Assembly (NCBI GenBank): GCA_965262315.1
Contig: CBDHFJ010000028.1
Location: forward strand, 1-13,633
DNA: 13,633 nt
Source of the DNA: JBCCFK01 sp965262315
Lineage (GTDB): Bacteria; Actinomycetota; Acidimicrobiia; Acidimicrobiales; UBA8592
Direction: 5' to 3'
Part shown: one piece after another, positions 1 to 6,041 of the stretch
How the letters are laid out: the number at the start of each line of letters is the position of its first letter
Position numbering within the stretch: the stretch's first letter is position 1
Notes under the pieces: generated by a model
What the model was told of the DNA's origin: nothing
The model's database searches: none
The model's input: the letters and a program-made list of their open reading frames with translations, nothing else
Position numbers and translations under genes: made by a program

Positions 1-707
1 GCCGACGTGCCGCCGATGACCACGGCCAGGTGGTATGGCGGGCAGGCGGCGGTGCCGAGCGTGCGCAGCTTCTCGTCCAGGAAGCGGGTGAGGCTCTCGG
101 GGTTGAGGAGCGCCTTCGTCTCCTGGAACAGGTAGCTCTTGTTGGCCGAACCGCCCCCCTTGGCCATGAACAGGAACTTGTAGGCCGATCCCTGGGTGGC
201 GTAGAGCTCGATCTGGGCCGGCAGGTTGTTGCCGGTGTTCTTCTCCTCGAACAGCGACATCGGCGCCAGTTGCGAATAGCGCAGGTTCGAGGTCTGGTAG
301 GTGTCGAAGACGCCGCGGGCGATCGCCTGCTCGTCGTCGAAGCCGGTGAAGACGTGCTGGCCCTTCTTGCCCATCACGATGGCCGTACCGGTGTCCTGGC
401 ACATCGGCAGGACGCCGCCGGCAGCGATGTTGGCGTTCTGCAGCAGCTCCATCGCCACGAAACGGTCGTTGGCCGACGCCTCGGGGTCGTCGAGGATCGC
501 CGCAACCTGCTGGAGGTGCCCGGGTCGCAGATAGTGGGCGATGTCGTGCATCGCCGTCGCCGTGAGCAGCTGGAGCGCCTCGGGTTCGACCTTCAGGAAT
601 GTCTCCCCGTTCGCCTCGAACGTGGACACGCCTTCGTCGCTGAGCTTGCGGTACTCGGTGGTGTCCTCGCCGATCGGGAGGAGTTCGGTGTAATCGAAGT
701 CCGGCAT
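1..707 (-). CDS. Fumarate hydratase class I (4Fe-4S), N-terminal part, cut by window edge
   Basis: Catalyses the reversible hydration of fumarate to malate in the TCA cycle, in the cytoplasm, using an oxygen-sensitive [4Fe-4S] cluster. The 235 visible residues match the N-terminal half of the FumA/FumB type from end to end. Visible landmarks are KVEPEAL near residue 40, the cluster segment PMCQDTGTAI with Cys103, the MGKKGQ segment, AKGGGSANK near 185 and TAACPPYH with Cys222. The spacing of Cys103 and Cys222 equals that of two of the three cluster ligands in the E. coli enzyme as I recall them; the third ligand and the C-terminal domain lie outside the window. The ATG at 707-705 is preceded by TAGCGT with 7 nt between and no Shine-Dalgarno, so a leaderless mRNA is likely. 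It could be co-transcribed with the gene upstream (840-1328), but it has its own promoter. Class I tartrate dehydratases are the only close alternative and are less likely given the single-chain FumA-like N-terminus. Confidence 0.95.
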   Translation of the reverse strand, partial: MPDFDYTELLPIGEDTTEYRKLSDEGVSTFEANGETFLKVEPEALQLLTATAMHDIAHYLRPGHLQQVAAILDDPEASANDRFVAMELLQNANIAAGGVLPMCQDTGTAIVMGKKGQHVFTGFDDEQAIARGVFDTYQTSNLRYSQLAPMSLFEEKNTGNNLPAQIELYATQGSAYKFLFMAKGGGSANKSYLFQETKALLNPESLTRFLDEKLRTLGTAACPPYHLAVVIGGTS

Positions 708-714
708 GGACTCG

Positions 715-720
715 ACGCTA
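715..720 (-). promoter_or_regulatory. -10 box TAGCGT of the fumarase gene
   Basis: Read on the minus strand, TAGCGT ends 7 nt before the ATG at 707, and no Shine-Dalgarno lies between. Transcription would begin at or next to the start codon, giving a leaderless mRNA. The matching -35 region falls inside the palindrome at 737-752. Confidence 0.55.
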
Positions 721-736
721 CCCAGTCTTCCCGCAT

Positions 737-752
737 CGCAACACTTGTTGCG
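737..752. promoter_or_regulatory. Palindrome over the fumarase -35 region, possible operator
   Basis: CGCAACA-CT-TGTTGCG is a perfect inverted repeat with 7-nt arms and a 2-nt centre. It lies 17 nt upstream of the fumarase -10 box and so covers the -35 position (TTGCGA or GTTGCG on the minus strand). A dimeric regulator bound here would control the fumarase gene. The regulator is not in the window and the site is inferred from symmetry and position only. Confidence 0.4.
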
Positions 753-765
753 GTGCGGCTGCGCC

Positions 766-787
766 CGAGGCGCCGTCCCGCGCCTCG
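766..787. terminator. Hairpin between the thioredoxin-like gene and the fumarase gene
   Basis: CGAGGCGC and GCGCCTCG form an 8-bp perfect stem around a 6-nt loop (CGTCCC). It lies about 53 nt beyond the stop of the minus-strand gene ending at 840 and upstream of the fumarase promoter. There is no clear T-tract, so termination is only a guess; a chance GC-rich palindrome is possible. Confidence 0.3.
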
Positions 788-839
788 TCCCTCGGCGCTG
801 TCGCGCCCACGCTGAGGCAGCGCCTACCCGCGCGGCCCC

Positions 840-1328
840 TCAGCCCAGGGCAGGAGTGCCGGCGTAGGGCGTGGGGTCGCCGGGGCCGGGGATGGCGGGC
901 CGGGTCCAGCTCATGACGTCGGCGAGGCCGGTGGCGACGTCACGCCACTCGTCGGGGTTCCAACCCTCGGCGCAACCGACGACGTTGAGGCTCTGGTCGA
1001 TGTGCACGATGGCGGGCAGGGTCTCGAGCCCGAGCGACTTCACCACTGCGCGGTCGGGGTCGGAGAAGGCGAGAAGCTCCTCCGCCCAGGGACCGAGGTA
1101 GTCGGCCGTCTGTGCTTCGTCGGCGGTCACCAGCCACGACACGCGGCAGTCGGCGCCGGTGAACGCGCGCAGGACGCGGCCGGCGGTGTCGATCAGCCAG
1201 CTGCTCTCGTGGGTGTAGGGATCCAGCACCACCATCACCAGGTGGAACGTGGTCACCCAGTCCTCGATGGGCCGGGCCTCACCACGGAGCGGATCGAGCG
1301 AGACATCGGGTGCAGGGGTCGTTGCCAC
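840..1328 (-). CDS. Thioredoxin-fold-like protein lacking a CXXC motif
   Basis: A 162-residue soluble protein whose pattern suggests a thioredoxin/peroxiredoxin fold: a beta strand (HLVMVVLDPYTHESSW, about residues 29-44), a central region, then a strand preceded by a probable cis-proline (LETLPAIVHID, Pro105) and a GWNPDEW stretch. The place where thioredoxins have CXXC reads PYTHES, so no redox pair is present; the only cysteines are Cys61 and Cys119. The GTG start at 1328 was chosen because TACCTT ends exactly 7 nt before it, as for neighbouring genes, and because the reading frame upstream loses protein character. A TTG three codons upstream is an alternative. The specific function is unknown; a structural or chaperone-like role, or a divergent peroxiredoxin relative, would fit. 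It lies upstream of the fumarase gene on the same strand with a 132-nt gap. Confidence 0.75.
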   Translation of the reverse strand: MATTPAPDVSLDPLRGEARPIEDWVTTFHLVMVVLDPYTHESSWLIDTAGRVLRAFTGADCRVSWLVTADEAQTADYLGPWAEELLAFSDPDRAVVKSLGLETLPAIVHIDQSLNVVGCAEGWNPDEWRDVATGLADVMSWTRPAIPGPGDPTPYAGTPALG

Positions 1329-1335
1329 GACGGTC

Positions 1336-1341
1336 AAGGTA
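1336..1341 (-). promoter_or_regulatory. -10 box TACCTT of the thioredoxin-like gene
   Basis: TACCTT on the minus strand ends 7 nt before the GTG at 1328, with no ribosome binding site between, consistent with a leaderless transcript. It supports GTG over the in-frame TTG at 1337, which would overlap the box. Confidence 0.5.
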
Positions 1342-1401
1342 GCGCACGGTCGCGGCGCCACGGCACACCGTCGCGAGGTCGAATTCAGGGCCTGGCCCAC
1401 G

Positions 1402-1420
1402 CTTCGACGCATGGTCGAAG
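1402..1420. promoter_or_regulatory. Inverted repeat upstream of the eIF-2B-like gene, possible operator
   Basis: CTTCGAC-GCATG-GTCGAAG has perfect 7-nt arms with a 5-nt centre. It ends 12 nt before the -10 box at 1433, so it would overlap the -35 region of the downstream gene, in the 117-nt divergent intergenic region. Its role as a regulator site is inferred from symmetry and position. Confidence 0.35.
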
Positions 1421-1432
1421 GATGTGAGTCGG

Positions 1433-1438
1433 TAGATT
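1433..1438 (+). promoter_or_regulatory. -10 box TAGATT of the eIF-2B-like gene
   Basis: TAGATT ends 7 nt before the ATG at 1446 and there is no Shine-Dalgarno, so a leaderless mRNA is likely. It is the most A/T-rich of the -10 boxes in this window. Confidence 0.55.
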
Positions 1439-1445
1439 CGAGGCG

Positions 1446-2243
1446 ATGCACCCGATCGAGCGCCTGCGCTATGTGGCCCGCGCCTCCGGTGTCCCGCAGT
1501 CGGTGCTGGCACGGGAGACGGCCGGCGCCTTGATGTCGTTCTCCCGCGAGCCGCAGGGCCTGGTCACGGCGTGCCGGCGGATGATCTCTCGCCAGCCCTC
1601 TTCGGGACCGTTGTTGTGGTTGGCGTCGCGCGTGTTGAGCTCGGGTGATCCCACCACCGAGCTCCGCGACTGCCTCGACGCCCTCGACGTGGATCGCACC
1701 GCACGCGAACTCCGCTACGCGATCCCCGACGGCGCCAGCGTTGCCGTGCTCGGGTGGCCCGAGGCGGCAGCCGAGGCGCTGCCAGCTCGCGGTGACTGCG
1801 AGGTGCTGGTGGTCGACGTCCTGGGGGAGGGCGCAGGGTTCGTCCAGCGCCTCTGGCACGACGACGTCGACGCCGCAGATGTGCCCGTCGGTGGCTTGGG
1901 AGCGGCGATCGCGGACGCCGACCTCGTTCTGCTCGAGTCCGCGGCCATCGGCCCCGAGGAGTTTCTCGCCGTGGCCGGCAGCCGGGCCGCCGCCGCCGTG
2001 GCGGCGCACGCCGGCGTCCCGGTCTGGCTGGTCGGCGGCGTCGGACGTCTGCTCCCGGCACCGCTGTTCTCCTCGTTGCGCCAGCGCGTGACCCCCGATG
2101 ATCCGTGGGACGTCGACGAGGAGTTCGTGCCGTTGGACCTGGTCACCCACATCGTGGGGCCCGACGGCCCCGCCACCGTGACCGATGCGCTCCAGCACGT
2201 CGATGTGCCCGTGGCCGCCGAGCTGCTCCGCAACGCCATCTGA
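1446..2243 (+). CDS. IF-2B-like protein (eIF-2B alpha/beta/delta superfamily), function unknown
   Basis: A 265-residue cytoplasmic protein. The N-terminal ~90 residues are helical with a PSSGPLLWLASRVL stretch, similar to the RPSMAPL-type segment of the IF-2B family. The C-terminal part looks like a Rossmann-type domain: a strand VAVLGW, then VLVVDVLGEG, then ADLVLLESAAIGPEEF and an Ala-rich helix leading to GVPVWLVGGVGRLLP, ending with DEEFVPLDLVTHIVGPDGP. This order resembles eIF-2B subunits, MtnA (methylthioribose-1-phosphate isomerase) and ribose-1,5-bisphosphate isomerase. The usual acidic active-site residue of the isomerases (an AD.I..NGD-type motif) is replaced by LLESAAIGP, so isomerase activity is doubtful. 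Assignment is from pattern memory only. It is followed after 21 nt by the capA-like gene with its own promoter. Confidence 0.6.
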   Translation: MHPIERLRYVARASGVPQSVLARETAGALMSFSREPQGLVTACRRMISRQPSSGPLLWLASRVLSSGDPTTELRDCLDALDVDRTARELRYAIPDGASVAVLGWPEAAAEALPARGDCEVLVVDVLGEGAGFVQRLWHDDVDAADVPVGGLGAAIADADLVLLESAAIGPEEFLAVAGSRAAAAVAAHAGVPVWLVGGVGRLLPAPLFSSLRQRVTPDDPWDVDEEFVPLDLVTHIVGPDGPATVTDALQHVDVPVAAELLRNAI

Positions 2244-2251
2244 CGCGCGCC

Positions 2252-2257
2252 TACGAT
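2252..2257 (+). promoter_or_regulatory. -10 box TACGAT of the CapA-type gene
   Basis: TACGAT ends 7 nt before the GTG at 2265, within the 21-nt gap after the preceding stop codon. It supports GTG as the start and suggests a leaderless mRNA separate from, or additional to, read-through from the upstream gene. Confidence 0.5.
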
Positions 2258-2264
2258 CGCACTC

Positions 2265-3488
2265 GTGCGGTTCATCGGCGGATTCCTCGGGGTGCTGGCC
2301 CTGGTCCTCGGCCTGCAGTACCTGCTCGTGACCGGAGACGAACAGGCGGCCGAGCTCAGGACTCAGGACATTCCCACGCCACCGCCCACGCCCACTCCCA
2401 CACCCACCCCGACAGCCACGCCGGTGCCCACGGCCACCCCGGTGCCGACCCCGACGCCGTCGGAACAGACGATCACCCTGGCGTTCAGCGGTGAGGTGTT
2501 GAGCCACGGCCCGGTGATCAATCAGGCCGCTGCGGACGGCACCGACGACCTGCCGTACGACTACCGGCCGATGTTCTCTCAGGTCGCCCCGTTGTTCGAG
2601 GCGGTCGACTTCGCGGTGTGCCACGTGGAGACTCCGGTGTCGGGCGACAACGTCGGCCTGTCCGGCTACCCGATCTTCAACGCCCCCAGGGAGATGCCGG
2701 CCGGCCTCAAGGCCTCCGGCTACGACGCGTGCTCGACCGCGTCCAACCACTCCTACGACAAGGGTGCGGCGGGGGTGGAGTCCACCGTGACCATGATCGA
2801 GGAGGCGGGCCTCCTCCAGACGGGCATGTTCCGTACCGCCGAGGAGCGGGACACGCCGGCGTTGTATCCGATCGGCGACCTGACCATCGGCCACCTGAGC
2901 TACACGTACGGGCTCAACGGGTTCGTGCTGCCGTCGGATCGTCCGTACCTGGTCAACGTGACCACGGTGGAGCGGGTGCTGGCCGACGCCCAGGCCGCCA
3001 AGGCGGCCGGGGCCGACCTGGTGGTACTGAGCATCCAGTGGGGCAACGAGTACCAGGTCGACCCGTCACAGACCCAGATCGACCAGGCCACGGCGTTCCT
3101 GGAGTCGGAGTGGATCGACCTCATCGTCGGGGCGCACGTCCACGTGGTGCAGCCGCTCGACGTCATCAACGACAAGTTCGTCTTCTACGGCGTCGGCAAC
3201 TTCCTGAGCAACCAGTCGGCAGCGTGCTGCCCGGCGGCGTCGCAGAACGGCATCATCGTCTACGTCGACATCACCGGCAGCGAGGAGCTGGGGTGGACCA
3301 TCGACGCGGTGTCGTTCACCCCGACCCGGGTCGACCGCAGCGACTACACGATCGTGCCGCTGCCCCAGGCCTTGGCCGGCGAGCTCGACGAGTCGACTCG
3401 CCAGCTCTACGAGACCGTCGTCGACGACACCACCGAGGTACTCGAACGGCGGGGTGTCGAGATCGAGATCCGCTCGTTCGAGGACTAG
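2265..3488 (+). CDS. CapA-family protein (poly-gamma-glutamate synthesis type), membrane anchored
   Basis: A 407-residue extracytoplasmic protein. Residues 1-22 form a hydrophobic segment (signal anchor, or uncleaved signal peptide since no lipobox cysteine is seen). Residues 37-66 are a Pro-Thr linker, and residues 68 to about 365 are a CapA/PGA_cap metallophosphatase-like domain. Recognisable family motifs are FSGEVLSHGPV (residues 74-84), CHVETPVSG (119-127), ASNHSYDKGAAG (159-170), IQWGNEY (257-263) and GAHVHVVQPLDV followed by FYGVGNFLSNQ (289-317). Family members take part in capsule or poly-gamma-glutamate export or wall chemistry, but many are of unknown role, and no capB or capC gene is nearby. 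One oddity is Glu77 where the first motif usually has Asp (GD). The GTG start is favoured by the -10 box 7 nt before it and by the signal anchor starting there. Confidence 0.88.
   Translation: MRFIGGFLGVLALVLGLQYLLVTGDEQAAELRTQDIPTPPPTPTPTPTPTATPVPTATPVPTPTPSEQTITLAFSGEVLSHGPVINQAAADGTDDLPYDYRPMFSQVAPLFEAVDFAVCHVETPVSGDNVGLSGYPIFNAPREMPAGLKASGYDACSTASNHSYDKGAAGVESTVTMIEEAGLLQTGMFRTAEERDTPALYPIGDLTIGHLSYTYGLNGFVLPSDRPYLVNVTTVERVLADAQAAKAAGADLVVLSIQWGNEYQVDPSQTQIDQATAFLESEWIDLIVGAHVHVVQPLDVINDKFVFYGVGNFLSNQSAACCPAASQNGIIVYVDITGSEELGWTIDAVSFTPTRVDRSDYTIVPLPQALAGELDESTRQLYETVVDDTTEVLERRGVEIEIRSFED
2373..2462 (+). repeat. Pro-Thr coding repeat (linker of the CapA-type protein)
   Basis: About 30 codons alternating CCN (Pro) and ACN (Thr), with some Ala and Val, include a duplicated ATPVPT unit. 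It encodes a stiff wall-spanning or surface linker between the membrane anchor and the catalytic domain. Such tracts can change length by slippage. A mobile or CRISPR origin is not suggested. Confidence 0.85.
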
Positions 3489-3507
3489 AAGGCTGCGCAG
3501 CAGTCGC

Positions 3508-3801
3508 CTACGTTCGGCCCTGTGCCGCGAGGGCCTTGCGGCTGCTGCGCCGGATCGAGAACACGGCGATGACCCCGAAGCCGATGAGAAGTGCGAAGAG
3601 GATCACCTGCAGCGCGCCGCCGCGATCACCGGCGTTCTCCGGCGGTGTTCCCGAGTTGGGCTTCACGACGATGCCGCCGACGGGTTGCTGGTCGGATTCG
3701 CGGACGGTGACCGGGTTCTCGGTGTCGTCCTGCGCCGAGACGGATGCCGGCACCGCTGCGAGGCCGGCGATCAGGACGGCGAGGGCCACGAGAAGTCGCA
3801 C
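3508..3801 (-). CDS. Small exported membrane protein with signal peptide and C-terminal TM helix
   Basis: A 97-residue protein not recognised as a named family. Residues 1-23 are a Sec signal peptide (hydrophobic LLVALAVLIAGLAAVPA, probable cleavage after VSA, leaving QDD). A short hydrophilic external part (about residues 24-62) is followed by one membrane helix (about 63-82, LQVILFALLIGFGVIAVFSI) and a basic cytoplasmic tail RRSSRK. The predicted topology is outside-in, with the tail in the cytoplasm. The start is GTG at 3801; a GAGAAT hexamer ends 6 nt before it and no Shine-Dalgarno is seen. It is convergent with the CapA-type gene (19-nt gap) and divergent from mutY (78-nt gap). The clean signal-anchor architecture supports a real gene despite the lack of a family match. 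Confidence 0.75.
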   Translation of the reverse strand: MRLLVALAVLIAGLAAVPASVSAQDDTENPVTVRESDQQPVGGIVVKPNSGTPPENAGDRGGALQVILFALLIGFGVIAVFSIRRSSRKALAAQGRT

Positions 3802-3807
3802 CGACTG

Positions 3808-3813
3808 ATTCTC
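3808..3813 (-). promoter_or_regulatory. -10 box GAGAAT of the small exported protein gene
   Basis: GAGAAT on the minus strand ends 6 nt before the GTG at 3801. It matches the loose actinobacterial -10 (NANNNT) and sits in the 78-nt divergent region shared with mutY. It is weaker than the other boxes because the first base is G. Confidence 0.4.
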
Positions 3814-3867
3814 TCACGGTGCCTCGCTCGACGAGCAGTCGGCGGAGCTGGTCGTACGCAGCCGAGC

Positions 3868-3873
3868 TACGGT
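3868..3873 (+). promoter_or_regulatory. -10 box TACGGT of mutY
   Basis: TACGGT ends 6 nt before the GTG at 3880. Together with the family alignment, it selects this GTG rather than the much longer upstream open frame that begins inside the neighbouring genes. A second GTG lies three codons downstream (3889). Confidence 0.45.
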
Positions 3874-3879
3874 CCGGCG

Positions 3880-4734
3880 GTGGTTGCGGTGGAAGCCAGA
3901 CAGCGTGCCGTGCTCGCGTGGACCGAGGACACCCGACGTGATCTCCCGTGGCGGCGGACCCGCGACCCGTGGGCGATCCTCGTCTCCGAGCTCATGCTCC
4001 AGCAGACCCAGGTCGCTCGGGTGGTTCCGAAGTTCGAGGCGTTCATGGCCCGATTCCCGACCCCGGCTGCCTGCGCCGCCGCGGCGCCAGCCGACGTCAT
4101 CGAGGCATGGGCCGGGCTGGGGTACAACCGGCGCGCCGTGAACCTGCACCGCGCCGCGGTGGCCGTGGTCGAAGGACACAGCGGGACGCTGCCCGATGAG
4201 CTCGACGCGCTGCTGGCGCTGCCGGGCATCGGTCCGTACACGGCTCGAGCCGTGCTGGTCTTCGCCCACGAGCGTGACGTCGGGGTGGTCGACACGAACG
4301 TGGGCAGGATCCTCGCCCGCTGGCGGGGCACGACGATGACGGCCCGGGAGCTGCAGGACGACGCCGATCGTCACGTCCCGGCCGGGCGGGCGTGGGCCTG
4401 GAACCAGGCGATGTTCGACCTGGGAGCGACCGTCTGCCGGGCACGCTCGGCCGCATGCGAGCACTGCCCGGTTCACGACTGGTGTGGGTGGCAGGGCGTC
4501 GGTCCCGACCCGGCCACGCCGTCGCCGCGGCAGTCGACCTTCGAGGGGTCCGACCGCCAGGGCAGGGGCCGGCTCGTGGACGCACTCCGGCGGGGCCCCG
4601 TTGCCGACACCGAGCTGGCCGCGGTGATGGGCTGGCCCGGCGAGGAGGCCAGGGCGCTTCGCGTGGCCGCAACCCTGGTGGAAGACGAGCTGGCCGTGCA
4701 CCAGGACGGACGTTGGCGGTTGCCCGCCGGATAG
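3880..4734 (+). CDS. mutY: A/G-specific adenine glycosylase (MutY)
   Basis: Removes adenine mispaired with 8-oxoguanine, preventing G:C to T:A mutations. The 284 residues show the complete HhH-GPD glycosylase: LPWRRTRDPWAILVSELMLQQTQV with the catalytic Glu37, the helix-hairpin-helix LPGIGPYTARA (residues 114-124), VVDTNVGRILAR with the conserved Asp138, and a [4Fe-4S] cluster loop with Cys186, Cys193, Cys196 and Cys202 in the C-X6-C-X2-C-X5-C pattern. The C-terminal ~75 residues do not look like the NUDIX-like 8-oxoG-recognition domain of E. coli MutY (about 350 residues). They instead form a short region with FEGSDRQGRGRLVDALR and a winged-helix-like end, as in actinobacterial MutY. The start is GTG at 3880. 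The stop codon TAG is part of the -10 box of the next gene, which encodes another DNA glycosylase. Confidence 0.95.
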   Translation: MVAVEARQRAVLAWTEDTRRDLPWRRTRDPWAILVSELMLQQTQVARVVPKFEAFMARFPTPAACAAAAPADVIEAWAGLGYNRRAVNLHRAAVAVVEGHSGTLPDELDALLALPGIGPYTARAVLVFAHERDVGVVDTNVGRILARWRGTTMTARELQDDADRHVPAGRAWAWNQAMFDLGATVCRARSAACEHCPVHDWCGWQGVGPDPATPSPRQSTFEGSDRQGRGRLVDALRRGPVADTELAAVMGWPGEEARALRVAATLVEDELAVHQDGRWRLPAG

Positions 4735-4737
4735 GGT
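4732..4737 (+). promoter_or_regulatory. -10 box TAGGGT of the YcaQ-type gene, overlapping the mutY stop
   Basis: TAGGGT begins with the TAG stop codon of mutY and ends 7 nt before the ATG at 4745. It would let the YcaQ-type gene be transcribed as a leaderless mRNA independent of mutY, in addition to any read-through. Confidence 0.5.
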
Positions 4738-4744
4738 CCCGGCG

Positions 4745-5950
4745 ATGGGGGACATGTCGATCGGACAGGCACGGCGGCTGGCGCTCGGAGCCCAGGGCTT
4801 CGGCGAGCGGCGGCCCACCGGCCGCGTCGACCGTCGCCACCTCCGCAAGTTGATGGGGCGGCTCAAGCTGATCCAGCTCGACTCGGTTCCGGTGGTGATC
4901 CGCACGCAGTACATGCCGGCGTTCTCCCGTCTCGGCCCGTACCGGGCCGAGCTGCTCGACGAGATCGCCTATCACCACGACGAGTGGTTCGAGGCCTGGG
5001 CACACGAGGCGTCGGTCCTGCCGGTCGAGTCCGAGCCGCTGCTGCGCTGGCAGAAGCGCCGGTCCGAGGAGGGCGGCACTTGGGGCGGCCTCGTCCGTCT
5101 GGCCCAGGAGGAGCCGCAGTACGTCCAGGCGGTGCTCGACGAGATCACCGAGCGAGGTCCGATCCTCACCAGCGAGCTGAGCGACCCGCGGCCCCGTGCC
5201 GGTGAGTGGTGGGGGAGCCGGTCGCTGGGGCAGCTCGCCGCCGACTGGTTGTTCCGCATCGGCGCCATCGGCGTCCGTCGCAACGCTGCCTTCGAGAAGC
5301 AGTACGACGTGCTCGAGCGCATCATCCCCGACGACATCCTGTCCCAGCCCACGCCGCCGGACGCCGACGCCATCAAGGAGCTCCTGGTGCAGAGCGCCGA
5401 GGCACACGGCGTCGGCACCGCTGACTGCCTGGTCGACTACTTCCGGCTCCCCAAGAAGGAGGCCAAGGCCCTCCTTCCCGAGCTGGTGGAGGACGGGCGC
5501 CTGATCGAGACGAAGGTCGAGTGCTGGGCGAAGCCCACCTACCGCCACCCCGAGGTGCCGGTGCCCCGCAAGGTCGACGCGCAGGCGCTGCTCTCACCGT
5601 TCGACCCGGTGTGCTGGAACCGCGAGCGGGCCGAGTCGCTGTTCGACTTCCACTATCGGATCGAGATCTACGTGCCGAAGGAGAAGCGGGTGCACGGGTA
5701 CTACGTGCTGCCGTTCCTGCTCGGCGACAGGCTGGTTGGCCGTTTCGACCTCAAGACCGACCGGCAGCGCCGGGTGCTCGAGGTCAAGGCCAGCCACATC
5801 GAGGACTGGGCCGAGCCCCACGAGGTGGCGCCGGCAGCGGCGGACGAGCTGCGGAAGCTGGCCGAACTGGTCGGCGCCGACGACATCGAGGTCGCCACGC
5901 GCGGCGACCTGGCCCCGGCCCTCGCCGCCGAGGTCGCAGCGCAGCGTTGA
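4745..5950 (+). CDS. YcaQ/AlkX-family DNA glycosylase (winged-helix, HTH_42)
   Basis: A 401-residue protein of the winged-helix glycosylase family that in E. coli YcaQ removes alkylated bases and unhooks interstrand cross-links. Family features seen are the N-terminal LKLIQLDSVPVV with a Gln44-Leu-Asp46 triad, which matches the QxD catalytic motif of the YcaQ branch rather than the QxQ motif of AlkZ. Also present are the AYHHDEWFEAWAHEASVLP segment, the LLSPFDPVCWNRERAESLFDF block and YYVLPFLLGDRLVGRFDLK (about residues 319-337). Length is normal for the family. The ATG at 4745 is supported by TAGGGT ending 7 nt before it; an ATG at 4754 is possible. It lies 10 nt after mutY, forming a base-excision-repair pair. 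Confidence 0.93.
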   Translation: MGDMSIGQARRLALGAQGFGERRPTGRVDRRHLRKLMGRLKLIQLDSVPVVIRTQYMPAFSRLGPYRAELLDEIAYHHDEWFEAWAHEASVLPVESEPLLRWQKRRSEEGGTWGGLVRLAQEEPQYVQAVLDEITERGPILTSELSDPRPRAGEWWGSRSLGQLAADWLFRIGAIGVRRNAAFEKQYDVLERIIPDDILSQPTPPDADAIKELLVQSAEAHGVGTADCLVDYFRLPKKEAKALLPELVEDGRLIETKVECWAKPTYRHPEVPVPRKVDAQALLSPFDPVCWNRERAESLFDFHYRIEIYVPKEKRVHGYYVLPFLLGDRLVGRFDLKTDRQRRVLEVKASHIEDWAEPHEVAPAAADELRKLAELVGADDIEVATRGDLAPALAAEVAAQR

Positions 5951-5956
5951 CCAACG

Positions 5957-6019
5957 CTCCCGAAAATTGGGCGGGTTCTGCACCGGTGGCGTGCAGTTCT
6001 GGCCCGATTTCGCGAGGAG
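5957..6019. other. Long imperfect palindrome between the YcaQ-type and split-barrel genes
   Basis: Nested inverted repeats share one centre: CTCC (5957) with GGAG (6016), CGAAAATTGGGC (5961-5972) with GCCCGATTTCG (6002-6012, one bulged A and one G-T pair), and CTGCAC (5978-5983) with GTGCAG (5991-5996) around a 7-nt loop. It fills most of the 91-nt gap and ends 9 nt before the -10 box at 6029. It may terminate the mutY-ycaQ transcript or act as an operator for the next gene; the sequence alone does not decide. Confidence 0.45.
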
Positions 6020-6028
6020 TGGGTGCGC

Positions 6029-6034
6029 TAGCGT
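6029..6034 (+). promoter_or_regulatory. -10 box TAGCGT of the split-barrel protein gene
   Basis: TAGCGT, identical to the fumarase box, ends 7 nt before the ATG at 6042 with no Shine-Dalgarno. It supports this ATG over the one at 6054. Confidence 0.55.
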
Positions 6035-6041
6035 CGCCGCC

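Noticed and set aside
840..2894. 684-codon open frame on the minus strand
   Set aside because: Only its last 162 codons (from 1328) have protein character. The rest is the antisense of the eIF-2B-like and CapA genes and is rich in Arg, Gly and His, as expected from shadow frames in GC-rich DNA.
4097..5548. 483-codon open frame on the minus strand
   Set aside because: Shadow of the mutY and YcaQ-type genes, both of which have full family motifs on the plus strand.
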